Assembly (NCBI GenBank): GCA_027489065.1 | Contig: JAIYAM010000007.1 | Span: 1-44,280 of the forward strand | DNA length: 44,280 bases | Direction: 5' to 3' | Source of the DNA: Erythrobacteraceae bacterium | GTDB lineage: Bacteria; Pseudomonadota; Alphaproteobacteria; Sphingomonadales; Sphingomonadaceae | Part shown: positions 39,761 to 44,280 of the stretch, piece by piece | How positions within the stretch are numbered: position 1 is the first letter of the stretch | Layout of the letters: each line of letters opens with the position of its first letter | The notes under the pieces: generated by a model | Seen by the model: the letters and a program-made list of their open reading frames with translations, nothing else | What the model was told of the DNA's origin: nothing | Databases searched by the model: none | Position numbers and translations under genes: made by a program

Positions 39761-41299
39761 ATGAGCGACGCCTTCCCCTCCAGCACCGCCCGTGCCCCCG
39801 ACCGGATCGCGCTCGATGCGCCTGTCAGCGAGAGCGCCGGCGGCTGTTCGTCGAAGGACACGATGAACGAAGCCGCGCGGGCTGCCGGCAAGAGCGAGAT
39901 CCTCGACCAATACGCCGCCGACTATCCCGTCGGCCCGCATGACCAGCCGCAATCGATGTGCCCCGCCTTCGGGTCCTTGCGTGTCGGCCTCAGGATGCGG
40001 CGCACAGCCACCGTGCTCTCGGGCTCGGCCTGCTGCGTTTATGGCCTGACCTTCACCTCGCACTTCTACGGCGCGCGGCGGACGGTCGGCTACGTGCCCT
40101 TCTCCTCGGAAACGCTGGTCACCGGCAAGCTGTTCGAGGACATCAAGGAAGCGGTCGAAGACCTCGCCGATCCCGAACTCTACGACGCGATCGTCGTCAC
40201 CAACCTTTGCGTCCCCACCGCGAGCGGCGTGCCGCTGCGGCTGCTGGGCAAGCAGGTCAACGGCGTGCGCATCATCGGCATCGACGTGCCGGGCTTCGGC
40301 ATTCCGACCCACGCCGAAGCGAAGGACGTGCTCGCCGGCGCGATGCTCGCCTACGCCCGCGAGGAAGTGATGGCAGGCCCGGTGGCCGCCCCGCGCGAAC
40401 GCACGGACAAGCCCAGCATCGCGCTGCTCGGCGAGATGTTCCCGGCTGACCCCGTGGTGATCGGCCAGATGCTTGCGCCCCTAGGCCTTGCTGCCGGTCC
40501 GGTCGTCCCGACCCGCGAATGGCGCGAGCTTTACGCTGCGCTCGATTGCGCGGTGGTCGCCGCGATCCACCCCTTCTACACCGCCAGCATCCGCGAATTC
40601 GAAGCCGCCGGCCGCCCGGTCATCGGCTCGGCCCCGGTCGGCGCGGACGGCACGGCTGCCTGGCTCCAATCCATCGGCGACACGATGGGCCTTCCGCAAG
40701 CCAAGGTCGATGCCGTCAAGGACGCGATGATCGCCGCCTGCAAGGGCGCGATTGCCAAGATGCCGATCAAGGGCCGGATCACCGTTTCGGGCTATGAAGG
40801 CTCCGAATTGCTGGTTGCCCGCCTGCTGATCGAAAGCGGCGCGGAAGTGCCCTATGTCGGCTCCGCCTGCCCGCGCACCAAGTGGTCGGATCCCGACCGC
40901 GAATGGCTCGAAGCGCGCGGCGTGCATGTGCAGTTCCGCGCAAGCCTCGAACAGGACATTGCCGCCGTCGACGAATACCGCCCCGATCTCGCGATCGGCA
41001 CCACCCCGGTGGTGCAGCACGCCAAGTCGCGTGCGATCCCCTCGCTCTACTTCACCAACCTCATCTCGGCCCGCCCGCTGATGGGTCCGGCAGGCGCCGG
41101 CAGCCTCGCCACGGTGATCAACGCCGCGATGGGCAACAAGGCGCGCTTCGATGCGATGCGCGACTTCTTCGAGGGCGTCGGCACCGAACATGCCGCGGGC
41201 GTGTGGGAAGACCTCCCCGTCGACCGGCCCAAGTTCCGCAAGAAGTATGCAGCCTTGAACGAGGCTGCGCGCAAGGCTGCGGAGGCGATCGGCTCATGA
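39761..41299 (+). CDS. bchY: Chlorophyllide a reductase subunit Y
   Basis: A 512-residue NifD-like catalytic subunit that with BchZ reduces the C7-C8 double bond of chlorophyllide a. Cysteines near known cluster ligands are C67 ([13 protein letters not shown]), C91/C92 ([12 protein letters not shown]) and C150 ([13 protein letters not shown]). The segment [35 protein letters not shown] is typical of the subunit. It starts 4 bp after the bchX stop and its stop overlaps bchZ (ATGA), so expression in fixed ratio is likely. Confidence 0.96.
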   Translation: MSDAFPSSTARAPDRIALDAPVSESAGGCSSKDTMNEAARAAGKSEILDQYAADYPVGPHDQPQSMCPAFGSLRVGLRMRRTATVLSGSACCVYGLTFTSHFYGARRTVGYVPFSSETLVTGKLFEDIKEAVEDLADPELYDAIVVTNLCVPTASGVPLRLLGKQVNGVRIIGIDVPGFGIPTHAEAKDVLAGAMLAYAREEVMAGPVAAPRERTDKPSIALLGEMFPADPVVIGQMLAPLGLAAGPVVPTREWRELYAALDCAVVAAIHPFYTASIREFEAAGRPVIGSAPVGADGTAAWLQSIGDTMGLPQAKVDAVKDAMIAACKGAIAKMPIKGRITVSGYEGSELLVARLLIESGAEVPYVGSACPRTKWSDPDREWLEARGVHVQFRASLEQDIAAVDEYRPDLAIGTTPVVQHAKSRAIPSLYFTNLISARPLMGPAGAGSLATVINAAMGNKARFDAMRDFFEGVGTEHAAGVWEDLPVDRPKFRKKYAALNEAARKAAEAIGS

Positions 41300-42756
41300 C
41301 GCTCGTTCTCGACCATGACCGGGCCGGCGGCTACTGGGGCGCCACCTATGTCTTTACTGCGGTGAAGGGCCTGCAGGTCATCATCGACGGCCCCGTGGGC
41401 TGCGAGAACCTGCCCGTCACCTCCGTGCTCCACTACACCGATGCCCTGCCCCCGCATGAACTCCCGATCGTCGTCACCGGCCTCGGCGAGGAAGAGCTGG
41501 GCAAGACCGGCACCGAAGGCGCGATGAAGCGCGCGTGGAAGACGCTAGACCCGGAGCTGCCCGCGGTGGTCGTCACCGGCTCCATCGCCGAGATGATCGG
41601 CGGCGGCGTGACGCCTGAGGGCACCAACATCAAGCGCTTCCTGCCGCGCACCATCGATGAAGATCAATGGCAGTCGGCAGACCGCGCGCTGACCTGGCTG
41701 TGGACCGAATTCGGCCCCAAGAAGATGCCGGCCCCGCGTGAGCGCCGCGAAGGCGAGAAGCCGCGGGTCAACATCATCGGGCCTTCGTATGGCATGTTCA
41801 ACATGCCGTCCGACCTTGCCGAGATCCGCCGCCTCATCGAAGGCATCGGCGCGGAAGTGGGCGTGGTCTTCCCGCTCGGCACGCACCTTGCCGACATTTC
41901 CAAGCTCGCCACGGCAGACGCGAACGTCTGCCTCTACCGCGAGTTCGGCCGCAACCTGTGCGAAACGCTCGAACGGCCCTATTTCCAGGCGCCGATCGGC
42001 CTCAGCCAGACCACCAAGTTCCTGCGCGCGCTGGCCGCCGAACTCGGCCTCGACCCCGAGCCCTTCATCGAGCGCGAGAAGCACACCACCATCAAGCCGC
42101 TGTGGGACCTGTGGCGTTCCGTGACGCAGGATTTCTTCGGCACGGCGAGCTTCGGCATCGTCGCCAATGAAACCTATGCGCGCGGCATCCGCCACTTCCT
42201 TGAAGACGACATGGGCCTGCCCTGCACAATCGCGGTTTCGCGCTGCGCCGGGGTGAAGACCAAGAACGAGGACGTGCGCGCATCGCTTCATGCCACTCCG
42301 CCACTGGTGATGTTCGGCAGCTATAACGAACGGATGTATCTGGCTGAAATGAGCGGCGGCGGGCATGGTCCGAGCACGCAGTTCATTCCCGCCAGCTTCC
42401 CAGGTGCGGCGATCCGCCGTCACACCGGAACGCCCTTCATGGGCTATTCGGGCGCGACCTACCTTGTGCAGGAAGTGTGCAATGCGCTGTTCGATGCGCT
42501 GTTCCACATCTTGCCGCTCGGCACCGATCTCGACAAGGTCGACCCGACGCCGGCGCGGGGCGAAGCGCAACTGGCATGGGACGATGACGCCAAGACGAAG
42601 CTCGACCGGCTCGTCGAGGCCCAGCCGGTGCTGGTCCGCATTTCCGCCGCCAAGCGGATGCGTGACACGGCCGAACGGACCGCGCGCAGCCGCGGCGCTG
42701 ATACAGTTACAGCAGATTGCCTCCAAGAGGCACTGCTCGAAGGTGCGGGGGCATGA
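41296..42756 (+). CDS. bchZ: Chlorophyllide a reductase subunit Z
   Basis: A 486-residue NifK-like partner of Bch[51 protein letters not shown] near the start contains the cluster-ligand C36. [26 protein letters not shown] and [33 protein letters not shown] are family hallmarks, and the C-terminal light-independent-reductase-like tail ([33 protein letters not shown]) is complete. It is the last bch gene before puf. No terminator with a T-run lies between bchZ and pufB, so transcripts may read through. Confidence 0.96.
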   Translation: MTLVLDHDRAGGYWGATYVFTAVKGLQVIIDGPVGCENLPVTSVLHYTDALPPHELPIVVTGLGEEELGKTGTEGAMKRAWKTLDPELPAVVVTGSIAEMIGGGVTPEGTNIKRFLPRTIDEDQWQSADRALTWLWTEFGPKKMPAPRERREGEKPRVNIIGPSYGMFNMPSDLAEIRRLIEGIGAEVGVVFPLGTHLADISKLATADANVCLYREFGRNLCETLERPYFQAPIGLSQTTKFLRALAAELGLDPEPFIEREKHTTIKPLWDLWRSVTQDFFGTASFGIVANETYARGIRHFLEDDMGLPCTIAVSRCAGVKTKNEDVRASLHATPPLVMFGSYNERMYLAEMSGGGHGPSTQFIPASFPGAAIRRHTGTPFMGYSGATYLVQEVCNALFDALFHILPLGTDLDKVDPTPARGEAQLAWDDDAKTKLDRLVEAQPVLVRISAAKRMRDTAERTARSRGADTVTADCLQEALLEGAGA

Positions 42757-42824
42757 CGACCATGTTCGCCCGTACCACCAGTTTGTCGCTGCTGCGGACC
42801 CGTTCCGCGACAGCACAAGCCCAT

Positions 42825-42841
42825 GCCCCCTTCGAGGGGGC
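42825..42841 (+). other. GC-rich hairpin upstream of pufB
   Basis: A perfect 7-bp stem (GCCCCCT/AGGGGGC) with a 3-nt loop, 69 bp after bchZ and 86 bp before the pufB start. It may end bchZ transcripts or protect the 5' end of puf mRNA. The rest of 42757-42927 shows no PpsR box and no pufQ. Confidence 0.5.
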
Positions 42842-42927
42842 TCTCCAATCCACGTGGGGGATCACGCGGGGATGCCGACGGGAGCTTTCGGGCTCTCATT
42901 CACACCCAAATGAACGGAGAAAACCCG

Positions 42928-43068
42928 ATGAACGAACGTATCGGAACTCACCTGACGCCTGAAGAGGCACAGGAAATCCACAAGGGCTTCATGGGCACCT
43001 TCACCCTCTACGTGGTGATCGCTCTCGTGGCTCACGCCCTGATGTGGGCCTACAAGCCCTGGCTCTAA
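42928..43068 (+). CDS. pufB: Light-harvesting 1 beta polypeptide
   Basis: A 46-residue single-helix antenna protein. HLTPEEAQEIHKGFMGTFTLYVVIALVAHALMWAYKPWL shows the LH1 beta pattern: EAxEIHxxF before the membrane, H36 as ligand of the bacteriochlorophyll and WxxxPWL at the end. The ATG at 42928 has GGAG 9-12 nt upstream; open frame further upstream is not conserved. Together with PufA it forms the ring around the reaction centre. Confidence 0.96.
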   Translation: MNERIGTHLTPEEAQEIHKGFMGTFTLYVVIALVAHALMWAYKPWL

Positions 43069-43143
43069 TTCCATCATGATTGCGCGCGGCCTGCAATCGG
43101 CCGGCCGTGCAGATATCTGATTGGTACATGAAAGGATTTTCCC

Positions 43144-43338
43144 ATGTGGAGAGTTTGGTTCTACTTTGACATCCGTCGCGCACTCGTAGCGCTGCATGTT
43201 GGTCTCGCCGTGTTGGCGTTCACCATCCACTTCATCCTGCTCAGCACGGATCGTTACAACTGGCTCGAGCGCGCTCCCGGCACGCCTGCGCCGGCTCAGG
43301 CGGCTATCGAATCGTCGGAAGCTCCGGCGGCAGGGTAG
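43144..43338 (+). CDS. pufA: Light-harvesting 1 alpha polypeptide
   Basis: A 64-residue single-helix antenna protein: MWRVWFYFDIRRALVALHVGLAVLAFTIHFILLSTDRYNWL, with the N-terminal WRVWxxFDPRR-like segment and H29 as bacteriochlorophyll ligand. An alanine/proline-rich tail follows. AAAGGA 9-14 nt before the ATG serves as ribosome binding site. It lies 75 bp after pufB and is followed by two hairpins. Confidence 0.96.
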   Translation: MWRVWFYFDIRRALVALHVGLAVLAFTIHFILLSTDRYNWLERAPGTPAPAQAAIESSEAPAAG

Positions 43339-43358
43339 TTCCTGGTCGAATGTGAGGG

Positions 43359-43374
43359 GGCAGGTTCGCCTGCC
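43359..43374 (+). other. pufA-pufL intercistronic hairpin 1
   Basis: Stem GGCAGG/CCTGCC closed by a TTCG tetraloop, 20 bp after pufA. Hairpins in this position protect the pufBA part of the puf mRNA from 3' decay in Rhodobacter, which gives more antenna than reaction-centre protein. Confidence 0.65.
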
Positions 43375-43407
43375 TGCCTCCTAACACTCTTTCGATCAAT
43401 TCAAGCA

Positions 43408-43424
43408 CCCGCCTTTTGGGCGGG
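43408..43424 (+). other. pufA-pufL intercistronic hairpin 2 near the pufL ribosome binding site
   Basis: Stem CCCGCC/GGCGGG with loop TTTTG. Its right arm runs into GGAAGGA, the likely pufL ribosome binding site, so it may tune pufL translation in addition to mRNA processing. Confidence 0.5.
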
Positions 43425-43436
43425 AAGGATGGACCT

Positions 43437-44261
43437 ATGGCGCTCCTCAGTTTCGAGCGGAAATACCGCGTCCGCGGTGGCACATTAATCGGCGGCGACC
43501 TCTTCGACTTCTGGGTCGGGCCGTTTTATGTCGGATTCTTTGGAGTGACGACGGCAATCAGTGCGCTGCTTGGCACCGCGCTGATCTTCGCCGCCGCTAC
43601 ACAGGGCCCGACCCTCAACCCCTGGCTTATCTCGATCAACCCGCCACCGGTCGAATATGGCCTCAGCCTCGCTCCGCTCAGACAGGGCGGATACTGGCAG
43701 ATCATCACCTGCTGCGCCGTCGTGGCGTTCAGCTCGTGGGTGCTCAGACAAGCAGAGATCTCACGCAAGCTCGGCATGGCCTACCATGTGCCGATCGCCT
43801 TCAGCGTCGCGGTCTTCGCCTACGTCACGCTCAACGTTTTCCGTCCCTTGCTGATGGGCGCGTGGGGCAACGGCTTCCCTTACGGCATCTGGACGCACCT
43901 CGAGTGGGTCTCGAACGTCGGCTACGCCTTCGGCAACTTCCACTACAACCCCGTGCACATGCTCGCGATCTCGTTCTTCTTCACGAACGCTCTCGCGCTC
44001 GCCCTGCACGGCGGCCTGGTCTTGTCGGCGGTCAATCCGAGCGGGGGCACCGACGTCAAATCGCCCGAATACGAAGACACCTATTTCCGTGACTTCATCG
44101 GCTATTCGGTCGGCACGCTCGGCATCCACCGGGTGGGGCTCTTCCTCGCGCTCAGCGCCGGGTTCTGGAGCGCCATCTGCATCGTCATTTCCGGCACTCT
44201 GTATGTCGGCAGCTGGATCGAATTCTGGGATTTCTGGAAGAAGATCCCGATCTGGTCGTAA
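43437..44261 (+). CDS. pufL: Photosynthetic reaction centre L subunit
   Basis: A 274-residue membrane protein with five membrane helices. Counting without Met1, the functional residues of Rhodobacter L are present: H153 and H173 (bacteriochlorophyll ligands), H168, H190 and H230 (iron ligands), and E212, D213 and S223 on the proton path to the secondary quinone. The ATG at 43437 ([26 protein letters not shown]) follows AAGGA. It forms the reaction-centre core with PufM, whose gene starts 14 bp downstream. Confidence 0.97.
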   Translation: MALLSFERKYRVRGGTLIGGDLFDFWVGPFYVGFFGVTTAISALLGTALIFAAATQGPTLNPWLISINPPPVEYGLSLAPLRQGGYWQIITCCAVVAFSSWVLRQAEISRKLGMAYHVPIAFSVAVFAYVTLNVFRPLLMGAWGNGFPYGIWTHLEWVSNVGYAFGNFHYNPVHMLAISFFFTNALALALHGGLVLSAVNPSGGTDVKSPEYEDTYFRDFIGYSVGTLGIHRVGLFLALSAGFWSAICIVISGTLYVGSWIEFWDFWKKIPIWS

Positions 44262-44275
44262 GGAGCACCTGAACC

Positions 44276-44280
44276 ATGGC
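44276..44280 (+). CDS. pufM: Start of pufM (reaction centre M subunit), cut by the window end
   Basis: Only ATGGC is visible. An AAGGAG ribosome binding site overlaps the pufL stop 12 bp upstream, and pufM follows pufL in all known puf operons, which supports the call. The protein itself cannot be checked here. Confidence 0.7.

Noticed and set aside
42850..42857. CCACGTGG near pufB as a third parS
   Set aside because: It shares only the central CACGTG with parS; the flanking TTT/AAA needed for ParB binding are absent.
1..44280. CRISPR arrays, insertion sequences, transposases or phage genes
   Set aside because: No regularly spaced repeats, no transposase or integrase motifs and no IS-type terminal inverted repeats with target duplications were seen.

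Overview
The window is GC-rich, densely packed and typical of an alphaproteobacterium. A photosynthesis gene cluster with the order bchIDO ... crtCDF-bchCXYZ-pufBAL(M), no puc genes and no pufQ, set among housekeeping genes typical of sphingomonads (NUDIX, ppk-ppx, CGFS glutaredoxin with BolA, DUF1476), points to an aerobic anoxygenic phototroph of the Erythrobacter/Porphyrobacter group (Sphingomonadales). This placement rests on gene content and order only; no rRNA is present.

Layout. 1-5130: tail of a quinone reductase, a DUF1476-bolA-glutaredoxin trio, a 550-bp gene-free stretch with terminators and a near-consensus parS site, a NUDIX hydrolase, a membrane protein directly downstream of tRNA-Arg(UCU), and a queuosine-precursor transporter. 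5127-8866: ppk-ppx polyphosphate operon. 9052-16898: a compact eight-gene type IV secretion operon (virB1-2-3-4-6-9-10-11 in transcription order, minus strand) whose genes overlap or nearly touch throughout; a perfect 16-bp parS palindrome lies inside virB6, and a 13-codon ORF is fitted exactly between virB9 and virB10. 17023-17756: an OmpR/PhoB-type regulator with a degenerate receiver, preceded by a Pho-box-like repeat. 17830-22216: aldo-keto reductase, a palindromic repeat, SDR, acyl-CoA dehydrogenase, a small exported protein, ferredoxin-NADP reductase. 22348-26182: ferric-iron ABC importer with two Fur-box-like palindromes.

26251-44280: the photosynthesis cluster. bchI-bchD-bchO (Mg chelatase and its accessory hydrolase) overlap and are followed by a 55-residue membrane protein. 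Then comes a self-contained aromatic ring-cleavage module on the minus strand (flavin hydroxylase, FAH-family hydrolase, two-domain extradiol dioxygenase) with a divergent TetR gene and two tandem operator-like palindromes. crtC-crtD (minus) and crtF (plus) diverge around a TGT-N12-ACA PpsR box. bchC has a second such box overlapping its -35 element. bchX-bchY-bchZ (chlorophyllide reductase) and then pufB, pufA, pufL and the first bases of pufM follow.

How it fits together: the bch genes insert Mg and convert chlorophyllide toward bacteriochlorophyll a; crtC/D/F modify the ends of acyclic carotenoids (spirilloxanthin-type); puf genes give the LH1 antenna and reaction centre. PpsR boxes suggest repression by oxygen. 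The most unusual points are the parS sites (one inside a secretion gene), the catabolic module inside the photosynthesis cluster, a crtC frame with no usable start codon, and the 13-codon coupling ORF.
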